DNA of 64,000 bases from CAZGRP01 sp964527995 (lineage in GTDB: Bacteria; Zhuqueibacterota; Zhuqueibacteria; Oceanimicrobiales; CAZGRP01), in contig CAZGRP010000001.1 in the NCBI GenBank assembly GCA_964527995.1, positions 1 to 64,000 of the forward strand, read 5' to 3'. Within the stretch, counting starts at the first letter, position 1. Every line of letters begins with the position of its first letter. Below, one piece after another: positions 43,064-52,458 of the stretch. The notes under the pieces are model-generated. The model was not told the DNA's origin and did not search any database. It was given only the letters and a program-made list of their open reading frames with translations. Both the position numbers and the translations under genes were made by a program.

Positions 43064-45031
43064 ATGTCCGTCGTCGTTGTCGAAATCTCTCTTGAGGGGC
43101 TGAAACGTACTGGATCAAGGGAAACGGTCCCGACTCCGCCTTCGCGCGAAACCTTGGTCCACCTGCAGCATCGCCTCGGCGTCGAGGAACTGATGGTGAT
43201 CGGCGGCCAGGATCGCTGGGCGCTTTTCGGCGTGGGGGCGGTAAGCCAGGAGGTTGCACACCAGGCCATATCCTTCCTGCAAAGCTATTTCGAGCTTCCA
43301 GCCGATACGGTGGCGAGCCGACTGAGCACCCGGTTCGGGGCGGAGGCACTCCGCTATCTGCTCCTTCTGGCACTCGGGCTGTCGGCTGAGCTACCGGGTG
43401 ATCGGAAAGGCATGGAGATGGTACAGCGTGGCTACAGCTCTTCCTTTGATGCCGGCCTGACCGGTCCTGTGACGCACAAAGTGTATCAGAGGGCGCTGTG
43501 GCTCGCCGAGAAGGTGCGGCTGGAGACAGATCTGCTCAGCGGCGCGGTTTCCAGCGGCGAGGTGGTTGTCGAGCTGGCGCATAAGATCTTCGGTGATCTG
43601 CGCAACCGCCGCGTGTTGGTGCTGGGGACGCCCAGCGACAGTGAGCTGGTCGGGTCTCTTCGTCACAGCGGCGTGGGCAGCATCTACGTGGTCGATCGCG
43701 GCCGTGGCAACGGGGTGGCACTGGCCGAACGCCTCGGCGGTGTCGTGGTGCGCGGCGCCGCAGGGCTGGCCGATGTGCCCAATGTGGACATCGTGCTGGC
43801 CTTCGACGAACGGTTCTGTCCGTGGTTCAGCAAAGACGCGATCACCCACTATCTGGCCCACCGCCACCGTGGCGCTTTGATGGTCACGGATCTGACTCCG
43901 AACCGGACTCTTTCCCAGGTTCTGAGAGGCGTTTACAACGTCCACATCTACGAGGCCGACGACCTGCGGCGCGTCGTCGAGGTGAACGTTCGCCAGCGCC
44001 AGAAAGAAGTACCGCGCGTGCAGGCCATCATCGACGAAGAAGTGCAGACACTCGTGGCCTGGCTGAACTCGGAGGAGCGCTACCACTTCGGAGAGATCGT
44101 CGGCCGCAGCCAGGAGATGCAGAAGGTGATGGAGCTGATCGCCCGGATCAGCCAAACCGACATCACCGTGCTGATCGACGGCGAGAGCGGTACCGGCAAG
44201 GAGCTGGTAGCCAAAGCCATCCACCAGCACAGCCGGCGCGTCCGCCGGCCGTTCGTGGTGGTGAACTGCGCTGCTCTACCCGAAACGCTGCTCGAGAGCG
44301 AACTCTTCGGCCATGTCCGCGGCGCCTTCACCGGTGCCATTTCCGACAAGAAGGGACTGTTCGAGGAAGCCCAGGGCGGCACCATCTTTCTGGACGAAAT
44401 CGGGGAAACCTCGCAGGCCACTCAGGTAAAGTTGTTGCGTTTCCTGCAGGAGGGGGAGATCAAGCGCGTCGGCAGCAACACCACCCTGCGCGTCGACGTG
44501 CGCCTGATTGCGGCGACCAACCGAAATCTGCAGGCCATGGTCGATGAAGGGACCTTCCGCCAGGATCTCTACTACCGCCTGAACGTCATCCAAATCACGC
44601 TTCCACCTCTGAGAGATCGACGGGACGACATCCTGCCGCTGGCTGAGTTCTTCATTCGCAGATATGCCACTCGCATGCGCAAGAGCCCGCCCAGGCTGTC
44701 TGCGGAGGCGATTCGGCTCCTTACGGCGTACGACTGGCCGGGAAACGTGCGCGAGCTGGAGAACGCCATCGAGCGCGCCGTCACCCTCTGCCTGGGTGAC
44801 AGCATCCTGCCCCACGACCTGCCCGAAGCGCTGCGCGGTGCCCGGCCGTCGCTGCTGAAACGGGCCGTGGCCGAACGCATGAGCCTGCGCGAACTGGAGA
44901 AGTACTACATCATCGAAACATTGGAGCAGAACGACTGGAACTACGAACAGGTGACCAAGATTCTGGGGATCGGCCGAACCACTCTGTGGCGGAAACTGAA
45001 GGAGTACAACCTCGGGCCTCGTGGCGGATGA
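43064..45031 (+). CDS. Dead glutamyl-tRNA reductase fused to a sigma-54 activator (AAA+ and Fis HTH)
   Basis: A 655-residue regulator. Residues 1-340 align along their whole length with glutamyl-tRNA reductase (HemA): VEELMVIGGQDRWALF replaces the catalytic 'STCNR' block, with Gln49 where the active Cys should be. LAEKVRLETDLLSGAVS and VELAHKIFGDLRNRRVLVLG match HemA closely. The NADPH loop 'GAGEMG' has become GTPSDSE (from residue 188). The HemA dimerization domain is missing. In its place is a sigma-54 AAA+ domain: Walker A GESGTGKE (373-380), intact GAFTGA (420-425), Walker B GTIFLDEIGE, and R-finger region DRRDDI. A Fis-type helix-turn-helix follows (VTKILGIGRTTLWRKLKEY). The first half probably senses a heme-pathway signal. 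A GTG at 43061 is the alternative start. Confidence 0.92.
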   Translation: MSVVVVEISLEGLKRTGSRETVPTPPSRETLVHLQHRLGVEELMVIGGQDRWALFGVGAVSQEVAHQAISFLQSYFELPADTVASRLSTRFGAEALRYLLLLALGLSAELPGDRKGMEMVQRGYSSSFDAGLTGPVTHKVYQRALWLAEKVRLETDLLSGAVSSGEVVVELAHKIFGDLRNRRVLVLGTPSDSELVGSLRHSGVGSIYVVDRGRGNGVALAERLGGVVVRGAAGLADVPNVDIVLAFDERFCPWFSKDAITHYLAHRHRGALMVTDLTPNRTLSQVLRGVYNVHIYEADDLRRVVEVNVRQRQKEVPRVQAIIDEEVQTLVAWLNSEERYHFGEIVGRSQEMQKVMELIARISQTDITVLIDGESGTGKELVAKAIHQHSRRVRRPFVVVNCAALPETLLESELFGHVRGAFTGAISDKKGLFEEAQGGTIFLDEIGETSQATQVKLLRFLQEGEIKRVGSNTTLRVDVRLIAATNRNLQAMVDEGTFRQDLYYRLNVIQITLPPLRDRRDDILPLAEFFIRRYATRMRKSPPRLSAEAIRLLTAYDWPGNVRELENAIERAVTLCLGDSILPHDLPEALRGARPSLLKRAVAERMSLRELEKYYIIETLEQNDWNYEQVTKILGIGRTTLWRKLKEYNLGPRGG

Positions 45032-45069
45032 TGGCTGGTTCTCAGCATGCGGTCTGGCGTTGTAATTGG

Positions 45070-45300
45070 CGCAACCTGACGGTACGTCTTCCAAGACCCG
45101 AAGATTTGATCATCATGAAAGCCGTTGCACAATGTCCAAGGGACATAATTGATATCGAAGCTCTGATAGACAGCCACCCCGATCTGGACCTGCGTCGCAT
45201 CCGAAGCGTGGTGCGGGAATTTGCTGACGCCCTCGATATGCCTGATATTCTCGAGAGTCTCGAAGCGATCCTGGCCCGAAAAGACAAGGGACAAGACTAG
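45070..45300 (+). pseudogene. C-terminal remnant of a nucleotidyltransferase-like protein
   Basis: The frame encodes VRLPRPEDLIIMKAVAQCPR and continues with DIIDIEALIDSHPDLDLRRI, the C-terminal part of nucleotidyltransferase (DUF6036/AbiEii-like) proteins. The N-terminal catalytic half is missing; the upstream sequence is the end of the HemA-sigma-54 regulator gene. An in-frame ATG at 45115 could still give about 61 residues. Probably a truncated relic left by an insertion or deletion. Confidence 0.5.
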
Positions 45301-45430
45301 GGCTCTCTCCGTTCTTGCTGCTCCTGCCGACTTGTTGACTCCTCACCATATTCCGATTCCAGCAAGAACACCGGCAGCGATCTCGGGTTTTCATCCCTCG
45401 GCAATCCCAACTCCGCAACCCGCAATCGAT

Positions 45431-45452
45431 TCACTCGTACCGCAGACTCTCC
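45431..45452 (-). pseudogene. Possible last codons of a lost second permease gene
   Basis: Read leftward, this stretch encodes ESLRYE followed by a stop. That is almost the same as the AEALRYE ending of the intact permease just upstream on that strand. It may be the scar of a tandem paralogue. Only six residues support this. Confidence 0.25.
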
Positions 45453-45477
45453 ATCCGTCAAAAGCCGGACTTTCGTG

Positions 45478-47889
45478 TTACTCGTAGCGTAACGCCTCAG
45501 CCGGATTCGCCAGCGCCGCTTTTATCGACTGGTAGCCGACCGCGCCAGACGCGATGAGCATCGATAGCAAAGTAGCCAGCACAAATATCTCCGGGCCAAC
45601 GCGGGTGCGATAAGCAAAGTTCTGCAGTATCTGCTTCACCAATAGATAGGCCAGTGGCCAGGCCACAATACTTGCCATCAGAACCAGTTTCAAGAAATCC
45701 CGTGACAAAAGGGTGACGATGCCAGCCACAGTAGCGCCAAGCGTTTTGCGAATTCCGATCTCTTTCGTTCGTCGTTCAGTGGCAAAAAGGGCTAGACCGA
45801 ACAGTCCGAGGCATGAAATAAAAATTGCAATCAACGTGGCGATTCCTACCATTTTCCCGAAGTCCGAAAACCAGCGATACATCTGGTCGATTCTCTCGTC
45901 GAGAAAGTAGAAATCATTCGGCTGCCAGGGCGCAAAGATTGCCAGCGTTCGACGAATGGTGGCCAGGGATTGCTGCAGATGATCCCCATCGATCCGAATC
46001 AGGAGGAAACGACATCGACCTGGGTCGATCTTGAACAAGACCGGCTGAACGGGTTGCATTAGAGTGCGAAAATTAAAATCTTTGACGACGCCAATGATTT
46101 TGCCTGTGTAAAACTTTTGGACCGTTCCATTGAGTTTGAAATAGAGCTCGACGGGTTTTCCCGTGGCACGCTGCCAACCCAGCCTTCTTAATGCCGCCTG
46201 GTTCATCAGCACGGCCTCACCGCCATCGGTGGCAATTTCGGGATCGGGTGCCCGGCCGTCGACCAGCGTCAAACCAAGAGTCCCGAAGTAATCAAAATCT
46301 GTGTAGATGATGCCCAGCAGTATATCTTCCACATTCTCAGATCTGATCATAATCCCGTTCTGTGAGGTAACGCCAGGCACCTGCGAGGCGGCAGTCATGT
46401 TCAAGATGCTCGGATCTTTCATCAATTCCGCTTTGATCAAATCATAATTCCGCTGTGCAGATTGATCCCGTATCGGAATGACCACGACGTGTTCTTTGTC
46501 AAACCCCAGGTCTTTACTCCTGATGAAACGCATTTGTTTAAGCACGACCATGGAGCCAACGATCAGAATGACTGAAACCATAAATTGAAACACGACCAGA
46601 ACTTTTCTGAATGAATTGGATGAGAGGCCTGTCGTTTCACCTTTCATCACCTTAATCGGATTGAAGGCAGAGAGAAAGAACGCAGGATAACTGCCTGACA
46701 CAATCCCCACCGTCACGGCGGTAAGAAGCATGAACAGAAGAAAATCGAAATTGTGCTGATAATCCAGAGAGAGCTTGGTTCCGATGAAGTTGTTAAAAAA
46801 CGGCAGGAGCATCTCCACCAGGAAAAGAGCAAACAGCAAAGCAATGAAACTGAAGATCAATGATTCTCCAAGGAACTGCTGGATGAGTTGGGTTCTGGCC
46901 GCGCCAACCACTTTGCGAATGCCGACTTCGCGGGCGCGCGTCGCCGAACGCGCGGTTGAGAGGTTCATGAAGTTGATGCAAGCAATCAGCAAAATAAAAA
47001 GAGCTAGAGAGCCGAATATGAGCGAAATAAGCTGAACGTCTCCGCTGCTGGTAAAAAGAAATCCACTCAATTCGCCGGAACGAAAGTAAACCTGCCGAAG
47101 AGGTAACAGCTTCAGCTTGAGCCAGGTGTAGTTCATTTTGTCAACGTACTTGTCAGTGAAGTTCACCAGCAGCTTTTCCACATCTTGAGGGCGCGAGTCT
47201 TTTGTAAGCTGGATATAGGTCAACGTGGCAGAATCCCAGTGATCGTACAGCCAGTAGGGATTCATCATCGTGGATAAGCTTGCGTACGATGCCAGAAAGT
47301 CGAATTGGATGTGTGAGTTTTCAGGTATTTTTTGCAGAACCCCGGTTACTGTGAAATCATATTTTTGTTCACTCCAACCGGTTTTGAACGAAAGCACCTT
47401 ACCGATTGGATTTTCATCGCCAAAGTACTTCGTTGCCATTTCTTCAGAAAGGATGATCGAAAACGGCTCCTGGAGCGATGTCTTTGCATCTCCTGCCTTC
47501 AGATGGAATGAGAAAACATCGAAAAGTGATGGATCGGAAAAAATCAGTCTTTCGGTGAATCGTTTCTGGCCGTAGCCCACCACACCGTTGAAGAAGGAAA
47601 AGCGCACCGCATTCTTGATTTGGGGGAAGTTTTGCAGAAGCAATGGCGCCAACGGCGCGCCGATGTTTGCGCGCTTTTCGATTTGGTCCTCTGACGCGCC
47701 TTCCCGGTAAATCAGGTAAATGCTGTCCTTGTTTTTGTGAAACTTATCAAAACTGAACTGAAATTCAATGAAGAGGCTGATCAGGAGGAAACACGCCATC
47801 CCCAAAGCCAGGCCGCTGATGTTGATCAGTGAGTAGATTTTCTGCTTGAGGAGATTTCGCACGGTGATTTTAAGGTAGTTCTTGAACAT
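45478..47889 (-). CDS. MacB-like ABC transporter permease (FtsX domains)
   Basis: An 803-residue permease with two FtsX modules and two MacB-type periplasmic core domains. It opens with FKNYLKITVRNLLKQKIYSLIN, a start typical of FCB-group permeases, and contains ARSATRAREVGIRKVVGAART, the matching ATERRTKEIGIRKTLGATVA and the ending NPAEALRYE. It would work with the separate ATPase and adaptor encoded next, exporting peptides, lipids or drugs without itself forming a channel. The DNA is visibly AT-richer than the flanking genes. The ATG at 47889 has only a weak ribosome site. Confidence 0.9.
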   Translation of the reverse strand: MFKNYLKITVRNLLKQKIYSLINISGLALGMACFLLISLFIEFQFSFDKFHKNKDSIYLIYREGASEDQIEKRANIGAPLAPLLLQNFPQIKNAVRFSFFNGVVGYGQKRFTERLIFSDPSLFDVFSFHLKAGDAKTSLQEPFSIILSEEMATKYFGDENPIGKVLSFKTGWSEQKYDFTVTGVLQKIPENSHIQFDFLASYASLSTMMNPYWLYDHWDSATLTYIQLTKDSRPQDVEKLLVNFTDKYVDKMNYTWLKLKLLPLRQVYFRSGELSGFLFTSSGDVQLISLIFGSLALFILLIACINFMNLSTARSATRAREVGIRKVVGAARTQLIQQFLGESLIFSFIALLFALFLVEMLLPFFNNFIGTKLSLDYQHNFDFLLFMLLTAVTVGIVSGSYPAFFLSAFNPIKVMKGETTGLSSNSFRKVLVVFQFMVSVILIVGSMVVLKQMRFIRSKDLGFDKEHVVVIPIRDQSAQRNYDLIKAELMKDPSILNMTAASQVPGVTSQNGIMIRSENVEDILLGIIYTDFDYFGTLGLTLVDGRAPDPEIATDGGEAVLMNQAALRRLGWQRATGKPVELYFKLNGTVQKFYTGKIIGVVKDFNFRTLMQPVQPVLFKIDPGRCRFLLIRIDGDHLQQSLATIRRTLAIFAPWQPNDFYFLDERIDQMYRWFSDFGKMVGIATLIAIFISCLGLFGLALFATERRTKEIGIRKTLGATVAGIVTLLSRDFLKLVLMASIVAWPLAYLLVKQILQNFAYRTRVGPEIFVLATLLSMLIASGAVGYQSIKAALANPAEALRYE

Positions 47890-48104
47890 GACGGTTCTTA
47901 CTCTGGTTAATGAAGGCGAGAAAGCTGTTTCCGCAAGCCACCACTTCACACACGATCACCGGGACTATCCGTGCTTGCCGGCTCGATCGGCGTTCAATTA
48001 TTCACTGCTTTCTATCTCCTTTCTGTCCATGTAGGCTTGTTGCCCATTTCCCCACTCAGGCTTTGCCCAGTGGGCCATGCTTTCTGCGCTTTAGCGGATA
48101 GTTC

Positions 48105-48794
48105 TTACACATGAAACCGCTCCCGAATATTCTCCGTCACAATCTGACCATCAAACAGATGCACAATTCGGTGGCTGTACTCGGCATACGCCGGTGAATG
48201 GGTCACCATGACGATGGTAGTACCCGCCTCATTCAAATCGGTCAGTATTTGCATCACTTCCTCACCATGAGCGGAGTCGAGGTTCCCTGTGGGTTCGTCG
48301 GCCAGAATAAGTTTGGGCCTGGCTACCACAGCCCGCGCCACGGCCACCCGCTGTTGCTGACCGCCCGACAACTGCTGCGGAAAGTGATTCCTGCGATGCA
48401 TGATCTCCATTTGCTGCAGGACTTCCTCCACACGCTTCTTGCGATCCGCCGCCGAGTATCCCAGATAGAGAAGCGGCAATTCCACGTTCTCATACACCGT
48501 CAATTCATCAATCAGATTGAAACTCTGAAAAACAAACCCGATATTCTGCTTGCGAAGATTGGCCCGTTGCCGCTCCGAAAACCTCGACACCTCCGTGTCG
48601 AAAAAGTAATATTCGCCTTCGGTGGGATTGTCGAGCATGCCCAGCAAATGTAGCAAGGTGGACTTACCGCAGCCGGACGGTCCCATGACCGCCACGAACT
48701 CGCCTTGCTCAACCTCGAAAGTCACTCTATTCAAAGCGGTGGTTTCCACCTCTTCGGTGGTATAGACTTTCGTCAGGTTTCTGGTTTGGATCAT
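48105..48794 (-). CDS. MacB/LolD-type ABC transporter ATP-binding protein
   Basis: A 229-residue ATPase with Walker A GPSGCGKST, Q-loop in VFQSFNLIDELTVYENVELP, signature LSGGQQQRVAVARAV, Walker B LILADEPTGNLD and the H-loop MVTHSPAYAEYSHRI. It belongs to the MacB/LolD (type VII) exporter class and pairs with the FtsX-type permease encoded downstream on the same strand. AAGGAG lies before the ATG at 48794. A gap of 215 bp separates it from the permease gene. Confidence 0.93.
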   Translation of the reverse strand: MIQTRNLTKVYTTEEVETTALNRVTFEVEQGEFVAVMGPSGCGKSTLLHLLGMLDNPTEGEYYFFDTEVSRFSERQRANLRKQNIGFVFQSFNLIDELTVYENVELPLLYLGYSAADRKKRVEEVLQQMEIMHRRNHFPQQLSGGQQQRVAVARAVVARPKLILADEPTGNLDSAHGEEVMQILTDLNEAGTTIVMVTHSPAYAEYSHRIVHLFDGQIVTENIRERFHV

Positions 48795-48932
48795 TTGGCT
48801 GCTCCTTGCTTCTTAGCTTTCAGCTCTTGGATGAAGGATGGGAGGACTCGTTTTGCCTCGGTGACATCTCGAGTTCATTGATCAAATCGGGAAGTCTCTG
48901 AGTATTCGAGATCGTGGGCAAGGAAAGAATGA

Positions 48933-50186
48933 TCACTTCAAAATCAATTTGTCCATATCGGCAAAACTGGCATAGGAGGATGTGATCACCTTCTCACCCG
49001 GCTGCAACCCTTCAAGCACCTCGAACACTTGCGGGTTTTGTCGTCCCAGTCGGATCCGTCTCCTTGTGGCAAACGCACCCGAAGGATTCACCACAAAGAC
49101 CCACTGGCCGCCCGTGGTCTGGTAAAATCCTCCGCGCGGCAGCAGGACGGCTTCGGTGAGCTTCCCCAATTCCAATCGAATGTGCAGGGTCTGGCCACGG
49201 CGGAGACCTTGGGGCTCCTCACCGACAAACTCAAGGTCCACGTCAAAACGGCCGTCGCGAATTTCGGGGTAAACTTTCTTGGTGGTCAGCCTGTAGGTCT
49301 TGCCAGCAAAATCGAACTCCCCGTATTGGCCGATGTTTATCCGGGGGAGATAATACTCATCAATGCCCGCCCGCACTTTGAACCCTTCCAGGACATCGAT
49401 TTGCCCCAGGCGTTCCCCTGGCGACTTGATCTCGCCGGCAAACTCTGCATGAAGTGAAGTAAGCTGACCGGAGACGGGAGCACGAATGGTCAGACTTTCA
49501 TACTTCTTTCTAATGACTCTCAGATTTGATTGCATTCGCTGCAGAGAAGCCTCTAGCTGTTTGACTTGGGTCCGCCGAAACACAGAGTCTTGTTCAAACG
49601 ACTCCATGGCCAATTGCCGAGCCTTCACGCGGTAGTCGTACTCGTCTTTCACCTGTTCAAATTCCTGCTGCGAGATAAGATTTTTTCGCAACAACGCTTT
49701 ATTGCGCCGGTAGAGACGGCTGAGCCGCTGAAGCTGGTAGTCCAGCTCTGCCAACTGGGTTTTCAGCCTCAGGCGGTTCTGCTGCATGGCCAGGCGGGTG
49801 TTGCGCAGGTTGTTGCTCTGCTGGAAAAGCTCCGCCTCACGGAACATGATGTCGAGGAGCAAGTCGGTATTCTCCAGTTGCAGGATCTTATCCCCCTTCT
49901 TGACAAAGCTGCCCGCCTCGACGAAGATCTTTTCAACGCGTCCACCCTCTACGGCATCCAGATAAACCGTCTTTATCGGAATCACCGTGCCGGTAACCGG
50001 GATGAACTCCTGGAACGGCCCCTTTGTCACCGTGGAAATGGTGACCCTTTCGCTATCGACGTTCAACGTTGAGCGGTTGTCACCGAAAACGAAGCTGTAG
50101 ATCAGCACAGCGAGGAAGGCTCCACCGAGGCTGAAAGCAGCGATTCTTTTCGGAGGCCACTTCTTTTTTTCGATCTTCCGATCCAT
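48933..50186 (-). CDS. MacA/HlyD-type periplasmic adaptor
   Basis: A 417-residue membrane-fusion protein. A short cytoplasmic start and one membrane anchor (IAAFSLGGAFLAVLIYSFVFG) lead into a lipoyl/barrel-sandwich half (VTGTVIPIKTVYLDAVEGGR, EKIFVEAGSFVKKGDKIL). A long coiled-coil hairpin (about residues 100-230) follows, then a second lipoyl half (SLTIRAPVSGQLTSL) and a beta-barrel domain. It would bridge the MacB-like permease and an outer-membrane channel. The ATG at 50186 (MDRKIEKKK...) has GGAGAAAC upstream; the longer frame to 50258 lacks support. A sigma-54-type promoter lies about 135 bp upstream. Confidence 0.9.
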   Translation of the reverse strand: MDRKIEKKKWPPKRIAAFSLGGAFLAVLIYSFVFGDNRSTLNVDSERVTISTVTKGPFQEFIPVTGTVIPIKTVYLDAVEGGRVEKIFVEAGSFVKKGDKILQLENTDLLLDIMFREAELFQQSNNLRNTRLAMQQNRLRLKTQLAELDYQLQRLSRLYRRNKALLRKNLISQQEFEQVKDEYDYRVKARQLAMESFEQDSVFRRTQVKQLEASLQRMQSNLRVIRKKYESLTIRAPVSGQLTSLHAEFAGEIKSPGERLGQIDVLEGFKVRAGIDEYYLPRINIGQYGEFDFAGKTYRLTTKKVYPEIRDGRFDVDLEFVGEEPQGLRRGQTLHIRLELGKLTEAVLLPRGGFYQTTGGQWVFVVNPSGAFATRRRIRLGRQNPQVFEVLEGLQPGEKVITSSYASFADMDKLILK

Positions 50187-50320
50187 ATGTTTCTCCAGCA
50201 GGGGTCGGCACTTTTCGTTCGCCCGGTTCGCCTCGGAACCTTCCGGCGATTCGTGCATCTCTCCTCGGGCCGGGAAAGTGTGCTTCCGGGGTCTGCCGTC
50301 CCCGTGTCGGGGTGGGACGA

Positions 50321-50336
50321 CTCAAGAAGCGTGCCA
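50321..50336 (-). promoter_or_regulatory. Sigma-54 (-24/-12) promoter candidate for the exporter operon
   Basis: On the minus strand TGGCACG-CTTC-TTGAG matches the consensus TGGCACG-N4-TTGCW, with GG and the -12 G correctly spaced by 10 bp and one deviation (TTGA for TTGC). It points at the adaptor-ATPase-permease genes. The divergent two-component pair encodes an NtrC-type regulator, the activator class such a promoter needs. Confidence 0.55.
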
Positions 50337-50589
50337 TTATTGTTTTTTATGGAGATGGCGTCGGATGGGTCCTATCTGGAGCCATGGCATGTATCCGCTA
50401 GCGCTACAGCAGGTGTACGCTGGCGAACAGTCTGAATAGGCCAGATGCTAACCTTCGCTGCAGCACTTTTAGGAAACGCTCGGTCGGTGGCTCCATCTAG
50501 CCTGATCGAGTTACCGCCACACTGGCTTCCCCTCCGGGGCATGCTGAATGCCGTCTCGGCAACGACGCCCCATCCGTTCAATCGGCTCA

Positions 50590-50631
50590 ATCCGTGTACG
50601 AAAGCCTTTCGAAAACTCCTTGTACACGGAT
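50590..50631. repeat. Inverted repeat ATCCGTGTAC / GTACACGGAT
   Basis: Perfect 10-bp arms at 50590-50599 and 50622-50631, with a smaller palindrome CGAAAGCCTTTCG (50599-50611) inside. It is followed by GCGGATCAAGCGGATTAGG, a type of direct repetition common in dispersed intergenic repeats. Confidence 0.5.
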
Positions 50632-50733
50632 GCAGCGGATCAAGCGGATTAGGGCAAGATGTTTCCAACCTTTGAAGCAACAGCGATCTGTTGTGGGGGG
50701 CTTTTGGGAGACGCCGGTCTAACCCGAAAAACA

Positions 50734-50790
50734 CACAAAGAACGCAGAGCTCGCTGAGCCCGCTGAGCAATCATCTCTGCGTTCTTCGTG
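50734..50790. repeat. Inverted repeat of 16 bp (CACAAAGAACGCAGAG type)
   Basis: Arms at 50734-50749 and 50775-50790 match at 15 of 16 positions. The loop contains a direct GCTGAGC(C)CGCTGAGC repeat. Similar sequences are known as dispersed intergenic repeats in FCB-group genomes. Confidence 0.5.
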
Positions 50791-51081
50791 ATCCCCGCGT
50801 TGACAAACTCAGCCTTGGGTGTCATTGCTGAAAGAATGCCACCGCCTGTAACATGTCAAGCTCAGAGTGGCAATCGAGTATATCCAGATGGCCAAACCGT
50901 TGTCCTTCTCGAGCGTCGTATCCAGGCCGGCGGGCGTCAATCTCATCCGAGGGGGCTGGGGTGTCCGAGAGAAGGTTGGCATCTTCGCTGGCAGCATCTT
51001 GTTTCGAAAAACTCTTCCATTTTGCCTATCGAGACATTACATTATCGGTGCAGATCGTGAACCAGACATGGACGACCTCGC

Positions 51082-52447
<1,366 letters not shown>

Positions 52448-52458
<11 letters not shown>

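Larger units (their letters stand above)
50187..51081. other. 895-bp divergent regulatory region with palindromic repeats
   Basis: No gene is supported. It holds the sigma-54-type promoter of the exporter (50321-50336) and two large inverted repeats (50590-50631 and 50734-50790). The latter look like dispersed repeat sequence ('gcggatcaagcggatt', 'cacaaagaacgcagag') rather than designed operator sites, though operator use cannot be excluded. Confidence 0.45.

Noticed and set aside
43064..45031. Reading the gene as a functional hemA
   Set aside because: The catalytic Cys and the NADPH loop are both lost and the dimerization domain is replaced by a sigma-54 activator, so enzyme activity is very unlikely.
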